Shown: positions 45,714-55,050 of the stretch, in pieces
Layout of the letters: each line of letters begins with the position of its first letter
Position numbering within the stretch: position 1 is the stretch's first letter
Assembly: GCF_004519545.1 (NCBI RefSeq)
Contig: NZ_SDKM01000001.1
Span: 186,001-250,000 of the forward strand
Direction of reading: 5' to 3'
Length of the DNA stretch: 64,000 nucleotides
Origin: Nocardioides guangzhouensis
Lineage (GTDB): Bacteria > Actinomycetota > Actinomycetes > Propionibacteriales > Nocardioidaceae
Program-made: the position numbers and the translations under genes
Notes under the pieces: model-generated
Told to the model about the DNA's origin: nothing
Databases searched by the model: none
What the model saw: only the letters and a program-made list of their open reading frames with translations

Positions 45714-46085
45714 TCAACGATGCTGAGAACGACGTCGTTGGCCGCTCCCGTCGGGCGTGTTCATCGGGACGATGGTGCCCGCGGCCTCGAGGTCGGCGAG
45801 CTCCTCGTGGACGGCTCCCAGCAACCGGTGCCGACGAAGTGCCGGTTGGTCTGCGTCCACTTCCTGGTCAGGATCCCGCTGTGCGGCGAACACGTCGATC
45901 TCGGCGCCCTCCGCTGCCGGCAAGCCGGCTTGCTCGTAGACCCGAGCCTCGATCTCGGCGCAACGTAGCCGCGCGCCCGTCGACAACAGCTCGACGATCA
46001 CCTCGCGGGCGATCGCCAGGTCAGCAGGGCCGGGCACCAGGGCGGCCGCGAGCTGCGCACGTACTCGGTCGTTCACCATCGACAT
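45714..46085 (-). CDS. Hypothetical protein with probable 3' frameshift
   Basis: A 123-residue frame (DLAIAREVIVELLSTGARL, then VYEQAGLPAAEGAEIDVFAA and LGAVHEELADLEAAGTIVP). The ending QRRRSQHR looks frameshifted. One base removed after DGSG would restore NDVVLSIVDLAPGGGG, a much more protein-like tail. The ATG at 46085 follows CAGACT by seven bases. No family is recognised. It may be decaying together with the HEPN-like gene it runs into. Confidence 0.5.
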   Translation of the reverse strand: MSMVNDRVRAQLAAALVPGPADLAIAREVIVELLSTGARLRCAEIEARVYEQAGLPAAEGAEIDVFAAQRDPDQEVDADQPALRRHRLLGAVHEELADLEAAGTIVPMNTPDGSGQRRRSQHR

Positions 46086-46332
46086 GCCGACCAGTCTGCA
46101 GGGATCCAGCCACACCCGCTGGGAACCCCGGCCGACGCGCCACCACGCCCTACTCGCTCGTGACGGGTGACGCTTGGTGACGCATTCCTCGGCACTTCCT
46201 CGACACAACTCCGTTTTCGCGACTTGTCGCGGATCTGCCGTCACCATCCGTCATCCGTCACGATCCGGCCGGCTGAACCAGGGTCCCGCTTCACCACTTG
46301 GGTTCGTTGAACACGCGGCGACGGTGCGCCGC

Positions 46333-46539
46333 ATGCCCACGACAACGCCCCCGAACGCCCCGGCAGAGTGCCCCATCACTGACCACGTAGCGGCCGCTCT
46401 CTACCGCGCTCAGGTGTCCCGACTCGACGCGATGACGGAGCCGGAGTTCGCTGCCGTCGAGTGGCGCTGCCTGGACGTTCTGCCGAGGGAAGTTCGACCG
46501 GTTCCAGGGTTGTACCCGTCGGCGAAGGGAGTCAGCTGA
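46333..46539 (+). CDS. Small protein upstream of the recombinase-like gene
   Basis: A 68-residue frame (DHVAAALYRAQVSRLDAMTEPE, shortened to YRAQVSRLDAMTEPEFAAVE, then RCLDVLPREVRPVPGLYP). It has helical composition and a GACGGT hexamer seven bases before the ATG. It lies 95 bp upstream of the recombinase-like gene. Function unknown; a moderate call. Confidence 0.4.
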   Translation: MPTTTPPNAPAECPITDHVAAALYRAQVSRLDAMTEPEFAAVEWRCLDVLPREVRPVPGLYPSAKGVS

Positions 46540-46634
46540 CCTCACGAAGCCCGGCGCTTTGTATCGGTGCGACTGCACCAACGGTGACCGGCGGCACGGT
46601 GAACGCCATCGCGTCCCCGACCACAGGAGCCAAA

Positions 46635-49600
46635 GTGTCCATCCAGATCCAACCCCGCGTCGTCCTCGCAGACGACTTCACCCCGCAGCGCGTCTACGTG
46701 CCGCTTGCCGCCAAGTTCGACGCCGCCGGTGCGGCCGAGTGCACTCTCTGCCACGTTGACCGCTACTCCACCGGTGAGGCCGGAGGCATCGGCTCCCAGG
46801 TCGGCAGGTCCACACGCCTGCACGCCGAAGATCCCGACGTCCGGCAGTACCTCGCCATCCCCCAGGAGGCATTCGACCCCGCCCGCCCCGAGGTCGGAGC
46901 GCAGCACGGCGTAGTGCACCTCTATCTGACCGACATCCACCCGTCGGTCGTGGTCGACGAGTACGTCGGTGCCATCGTGAGGTGCGGCAAGACGCTCTTC
47001 CTGCGACTGAGCACGAGCTCCACTCAGCGCCAGATCAAGCGCTACGACTCCGCCGACTCCAACGCGTTCACCGTGCTCGTGGTCGCCCTGCTCAACCACA
47101 CTGCCGCCAACCTGACGGGCCTGCGATGGAGCGACGACCCCCGTCGCGCCGGCCGTGAGACCCCAAACTGGCAGGAGATCACCTCCCGGGCGGCGGAGCT
47201 CGGCAAGCACCTGACCTTCGGCCAGAAGACCTACGACCCCCAAAGCGAACACCTGCTGCTCTCGCTCCTGGGCAGCATGAACCAGCAGGACGACATCACG
47301 CGGATCCACTCCCTCACCGGCGGACGCGTCCAGAAACTCCTGACCAGCGCCTGCCCGATCAGCGAAGGCCAGCTCCCACATGGAATCCGGCACAAGCGCC
47401 GCGACGACGGCCGGGTATTCCTGGGAAACAAGAAGACGAAGTACGCCGAGATCGACGCCGAGTGGCATCCCGCCATCGTCGAAGCCCTGCGACTCCACGC
47501 CGCCGGACACCCCTACGTGCAGATCGGCCTGGACGTGTTGGTCAAGCACCGGGTCCCCCGCCGTGGCCAGTTCAGCACTCCGGGGGCGACCTACGCAGAC
47601 CTGGCCGATCTCCGAGCAGACCTCAGCGACGCCACCAAGACGTTCTTCGTCAACAGCAACCGCACCAAGCCCGACGAGGAGCACCTCTACCTCGGGAAGC
47701 TCGCGGTGTGGGAGACCGGCCGCTACCCGCACCGCGTCGCCAACAACCTCAAGCAGCGCGGCATCCCCGTGGGCGGCCTGGTGCCCACCTACACGGGACC
47801 GGACGACGTCACCGGCTACTTCGACGTGGAGCTGGACTGGGGCACGGCCCTCATCGGGTTCAAGGACGAGGAGGAACGTGCGGCCGTGCTCGGCGCGTGC
47901 CGTGACCGCCTCCGCGCCGAGCGGCGGGCACCCCGCGCGGTCGCTGGGCGGGAGGCCGCCGGTGGGGACGTACGGGCGCTGGGCGGCCCGTACGACCGCT
48001 GGGAGGCCATCGAACCTGCGGACCAGCACTGGCCCGGCGAAGTCACCATGTACGGCGTCACCACCCGCACCCACAACAGCGGCAAGAACACGTTCATCCT
48101 CGTGCGCTACCCGGGCTCGACCAGCACGGACGCCAACGGCCGGCCCCACGGGCTCATGCGCTACGCCAGCAAGCCCGCTGAGCACGTCGCGGGAACCTGG
48201 TCCTCCGAGGCGTACTGCGCCAGCGTCGCCACCGAGATCCAGCGCGTCGTAGAGGACCGCATCCTCGATCCCGCCGCAGTAGTGCCGGTCCTGGCCGTCG
48301 CCAAGAACGCCGGCAGCCCGGAGGGAGATCGACGCCGGCGCAACCTGGTCGCAAGGCTCGACGCCGCAGCAGCCAAGGCAGCGCAGCTCCGTGAGGACGC
48401 CGAAGGCCTGGAGCTGCTCGCCGCCCGGAAGGAGAGGGCCGGTGACCAGGAGGCTGCCGACCGCTACGACGAACGCGCTGCGCAAGCCACAGCCGAGGCC
48501 GCCAAGCAGGACGCCATCGGGGCCGACGCCGCGGCGGCACTCGAACGCCTGGCGAGGGAGCCCGCCACCGGACCCGAGCCACTCGAAGCGAACCTCTCGC
48601 TCGCGGCGTACCTCCAGTCCGGGTTGAACCGGGCCAGCCTCAACAACGGACGCAGCAGCTCCGCGTTCAGCGCCGTGGCCCGCAACCACCTCGTCCAGCG
48701 CCGCTTCAAGATCCGCGACGAACAGGTGGTCTGGAGTGCCGACCTGCTGCTGCCGCTCGTCGCGGGTGGGGAGCTTCGAATCCCCCTGACCGGTGCGGTG
48801 CAGAACATCCGCCACCGCAAGGGCAAGGAGCTGGTCCGCGCCGAAGTCGTCGCCGAATACGTCCTCCGCGACGGCCGCACCCTCGACGAGGTCGCCATTC
48901 AGCAGACAGCCACCCGCAAGACGGTACTCGTGAAGCGCCTGATGCCCTGGCTCGTCGAGTACGGCGTCACGGCCCGCGGCGCCAAGAACGCCTTGGTCGA
49001 CCACCCGCTCCGGCTCGTCCAGCGCATCATGCACGAGCAGCTGACCGAAGGACCGAACGCCTTCTCGTCGCGATGGTCGGCCGGATTCGTTGGCCTGCTG
49101 CGGGAGGTCTACTGCGACTCTGACCTCCAGTGGGGCGACGCTGCGTGCCCGGATGACACGACCTGGATCGCGACCGCGGTCGCCACCGTCACCCAGTCCA
49201 CCGGGACGCGGAAGTACGGCGTTCCCATCCTCGACCTGGCGCTCGCGCTCGGCCGAACCGAGGACGAGGTCCGCGAACTCGTCACGCCCCAGAAGCGAAC
49301 CGGCGGCTTCACGCGGCCCCGCTACCTGACCTACGCCGACAAGGCCAAGACCAAGGTGAAGGCGATCGGGTGCCCGCACGGACGCTGTCGCGGCCGACGG
49401 CACGCCGACCATGTCGCCCTGCTGCCTGAGGTGGCCGCCAGCGGCTATGGCGTCATCTGCTCGTATTGCCGGCGAGTCCCTTCCGACTCAAGACGGTGGG
49501 TGAGTCTCCAGTTCCCGGTCGAGTACCTGGAGCACTGGACGAACCGCGGTCCGGCCGGAAGCCTCCGCGCGAAGGCACAGACCGTCCCGGCGCAGCCGCC

Positions 49601-49694
49601 GACGACCCTCGCGCTCGGAGTGCGCTGCCCCGAGGGCATCTCACCCAGCGGGGACACCGATGCGCTGCTGTCAAACCACGACTGCCGCCGCTGA
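46635..49694 (+). CDS. Atypical large serine recombinase-like protein
   Basis: A 1019-residue protein. After an unrecognised N-terminal region, residues about 115-275 contain LFLRLSTSSTQRQI and SDDPRRAGRETPNWQEI, then LLLSLLGSMNQQDDITR. These resemble the YxRxS start, SG/R-rich middle and end of a resolvase domain. A Recombinase-like domain follows (PHGIRHKRRDDGRVFLGN, ALRLHAAGHPYVQIGLDVL), then a long alanine/glutamate coiled coil and a C-terminal zinc-ribbon-like CPHGRCRGRRH and CSYCRR. The catalytic serine is not certain. The GTG at 46635 follows AGGAG. The call is by pattern only. Confidence 0.5.
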   Translation: MSIQIQPRVVLADDFTPQRVYVPLAAKFDAAGAAECTLCHVDRYSTGEAGGIGSQVGRSTRLHAEDPDVRQYLAIPQEAFDPARPEVGAQHGVVHLYLTDIHPSVVVDEYVGAIVRCGKTLFLRLSTSSTQRQIKRYDSADSNAFTVLVVALLNHTAANLTGLRWSDDPRRAGRETPNWQEITSRAAELGKHLTFGQKTYDPQSEHLLLSLLGSMNQQDDITRIHSLTGGRVQKLLTSACPISEGQLPHGIRHKRRDDGRVFLGNKKTKYAEIDAEWHPAIVEALRLHAAGHPYVQIGLDVLVKHRVPRRGQFSTPGATYADLADLRADLSDATKTFFVNSNRTKPDEEHLYLGKLAVWETGRYPHRVANNLKQRGIPVGGLVPTYTGPDDVTGYFDVELDWGTALIGFKDEEERAAVLGACRDRLRAERRAPRAVAGREAAGGDVRALGGPYDRWEAIEPADQHWPGEVTMYGVTTRTHNSGKNTFILVRYPGSTSTDANGRPHGLMRYASKPAEHVAGTWSSEAYCASVATEIQRVVEDRILDPAAVVPVLAVAKNAGSPEGDRRRRNLVARLDAAAAKAAQLREDAEGLELLAARKERAGDQEAADRYDERAAQATAEAAKQDAIGADAAAALERLAREPATGPEPLEANLSLAAYLQSGLNRASLNNGRSSSAFSAVARNHLVQRRFKIRDEQVVWSADLLLPLVAGGELRIPLTGAVQNIRHRKGKELVRAEVVAEYVLRDGRTLDEVAIQQTATRKTVLVKRLMPWLVEYGVTARGAKNALVDHPLRLVQRIMHEQLTEGPNAFSSRWSAGFVGLLREVYCDSDLQWGDAACPDDTTWIATAVATVTQSTGTRKYGVPILDLALALGRTEDEVRELVTPQKRTGGFTRPRYLTYADKAKTKVKAIGCPHGRCRGRRHADHVALLPEVAASGYGVICSYCRRVPSDSRRWVSLQFPVEYLEHWTNRGPAGSLRAKAQTVPAQPPTTLALGVRCPEGISPSGDTDALLSNHDCRR

Positions 49695-49857
49695 CGACGT
49701 TCGGCTCGCCTAGCCCGTAGTGGGCCGGGCAAAGCGGCGGGGCACGGAGTACCGTGGGTGCCGGAGCGCCGGGAAGGCTGGTCGGCACGTTGCGACGTCG
49801 ACCCCAAGGACACGACATGACGTGGACTCCGGCACTCACCCAGACCGTTCCGGCACC

Positions 49858-50469
49858 ATGGTCTCGCGAGTCCTGGGCGGCCTGCCGCAACACTGGCGGC
49901 AACCGCTCCGAACCGAACTGGCAAGTGATCCGCCAGGACGTGGAGGGGAAGTCGACGGCGGCGGACATGGACGCGTCCTGGTTCCGTACTGCGGCGGTCG
50001 GGTCGCGCAGGCGGCGCTGGACGTGGCCGCGTCCTGGGCGTTGTCGCACGCGGCCGACGCGTGCGTTCTCTACGTGCGCCCGTGCGACCTGAGCCGCGGC
50101 GGGTACTACTACGTCGAGACCGTGGCGGACGCGATGGCCGTCGCCGAGGCTGGAGCCATACGGTTGCGGGCTCGCGGCGTGACCACCTGCTCGCGGGTGG
50201 TGGACTCCGACCGGCGGTTGCTGTCCGCGGCGATCGTCAACTACGCGGCCTGCACCGAGGCGCGGGTTGTCGTTCTCGGGACCCGGGCGCGAGGCCTGCT
50301 GCACGCAACCTTGGTGGGCAGCACCTCCTGGCAAGTGGCTCGCCGCGCGGACCGCCCCGTCATCCTCGTCAACGCAGGTCGCGAGGCCCATCGCCCCCGG
50401 CCAGCCCGACCCGGATGGCCGCTTGGCCCGGGGTGGCTGCAACAACCGGGGGCTCCGGACGACTGGTAG
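49858..50469 (+). CDS. Universal stress protein-like protein
   Basis: A 203-residue frame with a USP domain in its C-terminal two thirds: GRVLVPYCGGRVAQAALDVA at the start, and VVVLGTRARGLLHATLVGST followed by ADRPVILV at the end. The last is the nucleotide-binding GTRxRG-x9-GS motif with one spacing change. The N-terminal 30 residues are atypical and the true start is uncertain, with no good ribosome site. USPs bind ATP and act in dormancy or stress. Confidence 0.6.
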   Translation: MVSRVLGGLPQHWRQPLRTELASDPPGRGGEVDGGGHGRVLVPYCGGRVAQAALDVAASWALSHAADACVLYVRPCDLSRGGYYYVETVADAMAVAEAGAIRLRARGVTTCSRVVDSDRRLLSAAIVNYAACTEARVVVLGTRARGLLHATLVGSTSWQVARRADRPVILVNAGREAHRPRPARPGWPLGPGWLQQPGAPDDW

Positions 50470-50632
50470 CCGGGGTGGTCGTGCGCCCGTTCCGTGAAGG
50501 GGTCCGAGCCGGGTCAATCGCTGCGTCGTCCGACCTCAACTGGGGCCCCGCTCTCGTGCTGGCAGTTCTCGAGACAGTGAACGACCGACCCAGACTGGCT
50601 CGGGAAGGCCGTCCGGATGCAAGGTAGCTGGC

Positions 50633-51436
50633 ATGAGCTCGCCCGAAGCAGAGACTGCGGACATAGCCGTGATCGGTGGCAGCGGCTTCTACTCGTTCAT
50701 CGACCAGCCGGTGCAGGTGTCGGTGGACACGCCGTACGGCGCCCCCTCGGCGCCGGTGTCCGTCGGCACCGTGGCCGGACGCCGGGTGGCGTTCCTGCCC
50801 CGTCACGGCGCCCGTCACGAGTTCCCGCCGCACGCGATCAACTACCGCGCAAACATCTGGGCGCTTCGATCGCTCGGCGTTCGGCAGGTACTCGCGCCTT
50901 GCGCAGTCGGCGGCCTGCGTGCCGAGGTCGAACCCGGCGACGTCGTGGTCCCGGACCAGCTGGTCGACCGCAGCTGGGGTCGGGACCAGAGCTATGTCGA
51001 GACCGGCGCCTGTCACGTGCCGTTCGCCGACCCCTACTGTGCCCGGATGTCCGAGGCCGTGGCTGCCGCGGACGCGTCCGTCAAGCGGGGCGGCACGATG
51101 GTGGTCGTCCAGGGCCCGCGGTTCTCCACCCGCGCCGAGTCCGTCCACTACGCCGACCAGGGATGGTCGCTGGTCAACATGACCGGGCAGCCCGAGGCCG
51201 TCCTCGCCCGCGAGATGCGCCAGTGCTACACCGCGATTGCACTGGTCACGGACATGGACGCCGGCATCGAGACCGGCTCCGGTGTCGGACAGGAAGAGGT
51301 GTTCGCGCTGTTCGCCGAGAACCTCAACCGCCTGCGGACGCTGCTCGCCGACACCATCGCCTCACTCCCGGACCCGGACGGCTGCCCCTGCAACACGTGG
51401 GCTGCCGACGTCGAACTCACCTACGAGGTGCCGTGA
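50633..51436 (+). CDS. S-methyl-5'-thioadenosine phosphorylase-type nucleoside phosphorylase
   Basis: A 267-residue PNP/MTAP-family enzyme. IAVIGGSGFYSFI carries the phosphate-binding GGSGFY. FLPRHGARHEFPPHAINYRANIW is shortened here to its PRHGARHEFPPHAINYRAN core. GPRFSTRAES, NMTGQPEAVLAREM and TDMDAG are the methionine and purine-site motifs. It phosphorolyses methylthioadenosine or a related purine nucleoside in the cytosol. AAGGTAG precedes the ATG. Confidence 0.92.
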   Translation: MSSPEAETADIAVIGGSGFYSFIDQPVQVSVDTPYGAPSAPVSVGTVAGRRVAFLPRHGARHEFPPHAINYRANIWALRSLGVRQVLAPCAVGGLRAEVEPGDVVVPDQLVDRSWGRDQSYVETGACHVPFADPYCARMSEAVAAADASVKRGGTMVVVQGPRFSTRAESVHYADQGWSLVNMTGQPEAVLAREMRQCYTAIALVTDMDAGIETGSGVGQEEVFALFAENLNRLRTLLADTIASLPDPDGCPCNTWAADVELTYEVP

Positions 51437-51569
51437 ACGTCACCGACCCCGGCGACCAGGCCCGACGAGCGTCTGACCCACCTGGCGCCTGATCGGCTGC
51501 CTTCGTGCAAGCGCTGGTCGGGAAGGTCAGCGGATCTCCGATCGCACCTCCCGGGCCTGCGCCAGCGAC

Positions 51570-52109
51570 CTACCGGTCGGTGAACAGTCGGTCCGGCAGG
51601 TGTTCGTTGCCCCGGACGTCCGCGAGCGCCTCTCGCCTCAGGGGCGTTCCGTCGACCAGCAGGGTGACGACCCCGCTGGGTTCGAGCAGTGCGAGGGCCA
51701 GGTCGTCCAGCGAGCCTCGCCCGGCTTGCCGGAGCCGGCTCCACACGTCGCCCTCGGTCAGCCCGAGCCGGCGTAGCGTCTCGCCCTGCATCACCCCTTC
51801 GAGCACGATCACCTCGGCACGATCGCGTTGATGACGCCGCAGCCTGCTGAGCACCGCCATCACGACCAGCACCGTCGCCAGGGCCAGCACCCCTGCCTCC
51901 AGGTTCGGGGACAGCCCCAGGCTTGCCCGCCCCACGATTGCCCCGAGCACGACCATGGTCGCCGTGGTGTGGCTGGACGGGTTGGCCAGCAAGCGAGGCC
52001 CCCAGGTGTGGAGAAGCCAGACCAGCAACAGGTACATGACCGCGGTGGTGAGGATCACGGCGAGAGCGGGGTACGACGCCAGGTGCAGGTAGTGGCCGAA
52101 GTCGTTCAT
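51570..52109 (-). CDS. DUF421 (YetF-like) membrane protein
   Basis: A 179-residue protein with three N-terminal membrane helices and a C-terminal soluble domain of the YetF/DUF421 type (VIVLEGVMQGETLRRLGLTE, then WSRLRQAGRGSLDDLALALL and EPSGVVTLL). These domains form oligomeric membrane proteins of unknown function linked to stress. It is minus-strand, 43 bp downstream of the molybdopterin gene in the same direction, so it may be co-transcribed. Confidence 0.82.
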   Translation of the reverse strand: MNDFGHYLHLASYPALAVILTTAVMYLLLVWLLHTWGPRLLANPSSHTTATMVVLGAIVGRASLGLSPNLEAGVLALATVLVVMAVLSRLRRHQRDRAEVIVLEGVMQGETLRRLGLTEGDVWSRLRQAGRGSLDDLALALLEPSGVVTLLVDGTPLRREALADVRGNEHLPDRLFTDR

Positions 52110-52151
52110 GCGTCGATCCTCCCGCTTGCGGGCGCTCCGGCGGACCGCCGG

Positions 52152-54335
52152 TCACTCGACTGCGTCGGCGTGTTCGCGCTGGGCCAGCAGGGTGACCTCG
52201 CAGACACCCGCCCTGAGGGGTGAGCTCCCGCTGATCGGGTCGCTGGGCGTCTGACGCAGCACCAGGTTGAGGTTCGCACTGTCGGGCCCGTACGGCGCGT
52301 AGCCCGGCGCCCCCAGCTCGTCGCAGGCCTGCCACCAGCCGTGCTGACCGAAGACCACCTGCGGGTCGAGGCTGGCGTTGAGCTTCGCCCGGGCGCGGAC
52401 GCTGCCGTGAGGCGTGTCCAGGGAGACCCAGTCCCCTGCCCCGATCCCACGGCTGGCCGCCGTGGAGGGGTGTATCTCGACCTGCGGGTCACGGGCACTC
52501 TTGCGCAGTGCTGCGACCTGGCGATGCTGGGTCTCGCAGAAGAACAGGGACTTCGCACAGCTCAGGACCAGCGGATAGCGGTCGGCCAGGTCCGCGCGTG
52601 ATCGGGGGCTCAGGGGTTCCACGAACGTCGGCAGCGGGTCGTAGCCGTGCCGTTCGAGCGTCTGCGAGTACAGCTCCACCTTGCCGGACGGGGTCGCGAA
52701 CCCGGCTTCGGTGTACTTGCGGTACCGGGTGGTCAGGGGCACCCGCACGCCTTCCGGGTGGGCGCGCAGCTCCTCGAGGGTGATCCCGCTCGGGGCCAGC
52801 TGATGGCGGAACGCCGCGTCGATGTCGCCGTCCCAGAAGTACTCCCCCAGGCCCAGCCGGGTGGCGAGATCGAACACGACGCGCAGGTCGGAGCGAGCCT
52901 CTCCCCGGGGCGGCACGAGCGGCCGCCGGAGCTGGACGAGCGACTGTGCCTCCTCGCTGTACTCGAACCCGATCTTCAGGGCCTCGGACTCGAACGGAGT
53001 CGTGACCGGCAGGACGATGTCGGCGATCTCGGCCGTGGGCGACATGAAGAGGTCGGTCTGCACGAAGAAGTCGAGGCTGCGCAGGGCCTCCCGGCCGCGA
53101 GCGCTGTCCCCGTGCGCCATCACCATGTTGCCGCCGAAGCTGACCAGTGCCCTGATCCGACGGTCGAGGGCGGCGGTGTAGAAGTCCTCCCCCGTGACGA
53201 AACCGAACCTGGCCGGCCCGAGCGGGCGCTCGTCGACGCCGACGGCGGGCGGGTCCGCCTCAGAGACGAACTCCATCCCGTCGATCGGGTTGGAGGGGAC
53301 GGCGGGGAACAGCACGTTCCCACCCGGAACGTCCAGACTCCCCGTCAGGGCGTAGAGGACGTCGATGGCGCGCAGGGTCTGCGTGGCGTTGCTGTGCTGC
53401 TCCAGTCCACTCCACGTGTAGAACGCGACGGGCCGGGTCTCCCAGAGGGTCCGAGCCGTAGCGACGATGTCATCCGCAGGCACGCCGGTGATGTCCGCGG
53501 CGAAGTCGGGCGGGAACTCTGCGCAACGGGTGGCGAGCAGGTCCCAGACGCTCCGACCGCCGACCAGGTCGGCCGCGTTGGTCCACTCACGCACGAAGTC
53601 GGCGTCGTACCAGCCGTTCTCGATCATGACGTGCGTGAGGGAGAGGGCAAGCGCCGCGTCGGTGCCGGGCCTCACCCGCAGCCAGTGGTCGGCCCTCGCG
53701 GCGAGGCCTGCCTTGCGGGGATCCACGACGACCAGCTTCGCCCCACGCCGCACCGCGGCCACGGTGCTCGTCGCGTGCGCGAGGCGGGCCACCGACGGGT
53801 TGTAGCCCCAGAACAGGATGCAGCCGGCGCTCTCGAGGTCCGGCAGGTAGGAGCCGGGCACCGAGGCGCCGAACGTGTAGAGCGGCGCCAGATACCGGCC
53901 CCACCCGCACAGCTCCATGTAGTTGCAGTAGTTCGGGCTGCCGAAGCACCGGATGAGCCGCTGCACCCAGTCGACGGCGTCGCTGATCGCCGACGTGGAC
54001 GGCGAGCTCGAGCTGAAGCCGACCGACTGCGGTCCGTGCGCTGATCTCATCGCCAACAGCCGTTCGGCGACCGTGTCCAGCGCGTCGTCCCACGAGACCT
54101 CTTCCCAGCCCGGGTCGGGGGCGTCCTTGGGGCTGGTCCGCCGGAGCGGGTGGAGCAGACGGGAGGGGTGGTAGAGGATCTCCGGGGCTGCCTTCCCCTT
54201 CAGGCACAGTGCCTGGCCGGTCGGGTGCGACGGGTCCGGAAGCAGGGCCCGGAACGTACCGTCCGCGACCTCGGCACGCGCTCCGCACCGCGACACGCAC
54301 AGCGGGCAGTACGTCGGAACCGGGTCCCCGCCCAT
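52152..54335 (-). CDS. Molybdopterin-dependent oxidoreductase with [4Fe-4S] site
   Basis: A 727-residue DMSO-reductase-family enzyme. The N-terminal cluster ligands are Cys10, Cys13, Cys17 and Cys44 (YCPLCVSRCGARAE, ALCLKGKA). Molybdopterin-binding blocks follow (GWEEVSWDDALD, ILFWGYNPSVARLAHA, LVVVDPRKAG) and a C-terminal Molydop_binding domain (VEIHPSTAASRGIGAGDWVS). It lacks a Tat signal, so it is cytosolic, like assimilatory nitrate reductase or formate dehydrogenase relatives. No redox subunits are beside it; the substrate is unknown. The ATG follows CACAAT by six bases. Confidence 0.9.
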   Translation of the reverse strand: MGGDPVPTYCPLCVSRCGARAEVADGTFRALLPDPSHPTGQALCLKGKAAPEILYHPSRLLHPLRRTSPKDAPDPGWEEVSWDDALDTVAERLLAMRSAHGPQSVGFSSSSPSTSAISDAVDWVQRLIRCFGSPNYCNYMELCGWGRYLAPLYTFGASVPGSYLPDLESAGCILFWGYNPSVARLAHATSTVAAVRRGAKLVVVDPRKAGLAARADHWLRVRPGTDAALALSLTHVMIENGWYDADFVREWTNAADLVGGRSVWDLLATRCAEFPPDFAADITGVPADDIVATARTLWETRPVAFYTWSGLEQHSNATQTLRAIDVLYALTGSLDVPGGNVLFPAVPSNPIDGMEFVSEADPPAVGVDERPLGPARFGFVTGEDFYTAALDRRIRALVSFGGNMVMAHGDSARGREALRSLDFFVQTDLFMSPTAEIADIVLPVTTPFESEALKIGFEYSEEAQSLVQLRRPLVPPRGEARSDLRVVFDLATRLGLGEYFWDGDIDAAFRHQLAPSGITLEELRAHPEGVRVPLTTRYRKYTEAGFATPSGKVELYSQTLERHGYDPLPTFVEPLSPRSRADLADRYPLVLSCAKSLFFCETQHRQVAALRKSARDPQVEIHPSTAASRGIGAGDWVSLDTPHGSVRARAKLNASLDPQVVFGQHGWWQACDELGAPGYAPYGPDSANLNLVLRQTPSDPISGSSPLRAGVCEVTLLAQREHADAVE

Positions 54336-54341
54336 CAGACG

Positions 54342-54371
54342 ATTGTGCGCCCGCGCCCACTGAGGCGACAA
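54342..54371 (-). promoter_or_regulatory. Leaderless promoter of the molybdopterin oxidoreductase
   Basis: TTGTCG (54371-54366) and CACAAT (54347-54342) are separated by 18 bases on the minus strand; the ATG at 54335 follows six bases after the -10. It mirrors the KAP-TIR promoter. Confidence 0.55.
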
Positions 54372-54612
54372 CGACCGGGTGCATGATCGAGGCCTGAGCC
54401 AGCTCGACCAGATCCGGCGCGCGGAACCCCTGGCGCTGAACCGCGGTGACTGGGCGGGGCTGCTGCGGCGGCGTCTACCCGGTCACCGGCCGGCTCGACG
54501 CCGCCGAGGAGCAGCTGATCCGTGGCGCATCGCGAATGACGGCAACCGGTCAACGATCACGCTGCCTCCATCCGTGGCATTCGGGGGGAGCGGTGGGGAT
54601 TACCCTGTCGGC

Positions 54613-55050
54613 ATGGTGGCCTCGACGGAGACGGCGCTGATCGCTCGGTCACCGGCTGACGTCTTCGCCTACACCAGCGACCTGGACAACGAGCCGAGCT
54701 GGGATGTCGAGGTCGTGAGTATCGCTGCCGGTGCTGACGAGGCTGGTCTCGAGGTCGGCCGTCGGTACGAGATCAGGTTCGTGCCGTTCCTGGCGGAGGC
54801 GGAAGGCACTCTCACCGTGCTGGAGGTGGAGCCGGGCACCCGCATGGTCCTGCAGACCGACTTCGCCGGGCTGACCTCGCGGATCACCTACTCCTACGCG
54901 GCCCACGGAGCCGGAACACGCTTCACCCGCCATGTGGAGGTGCATCCGGTGGGGATGTTGCGTGTGGTTGCTCCGTTCGTCACCCGGCGGGTGCGGCGGG
55001 CCAATCGTCGCGACGTTGCCAACCTCAAGCGCCTGCTCGAGGCAGACTGA
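54613..55050 (+). CDS. SRPBCC-family protein
   Basis: A 145-residue START-like protein: ARSPADVFAYTSDLDNEPSW helix, strands with YEIRFVPFLAEAEGTLTV, and the C-terminal helix RDVANLKRLLEAD. It binds a hydrophobic ligand of unknown identity. The ATG follows TACCCT by six bases. The CBS-domain gene starts on the last base of its stop codon (TGATG), so the two are coupled. Confidence 0.85.
   Translation: MVASTETALIARSPADVFAYTSDLDNEPSWDVEVVSIAAGADEAGLEVGRRYEIRFVPFLAEAEGTLTVLEVEPGTRMVLQTDFAGLTSRITYSYAAHGAGTRFTRHVEVHPVGMLRVVAPFVTRRVRRANRRDVANLKRLLEAD

Noticed and set aside
46542..49412. 956-codon minus-strand open frame
   Set aside because: Fully antisense to the recombinase-like gene, no ribosome site and no recognisable motif; composition follows the complementary codons.
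49817..50092. Frame starting MTWTPALTQTV upstream of the universal stress protein
   Set aside because: The first 50 residues look protein-like but the rest is Arg/Trp/Thr debris overlapping the USP in another frame. It may be a frameshifted start of the USP gene, but I could not show this.
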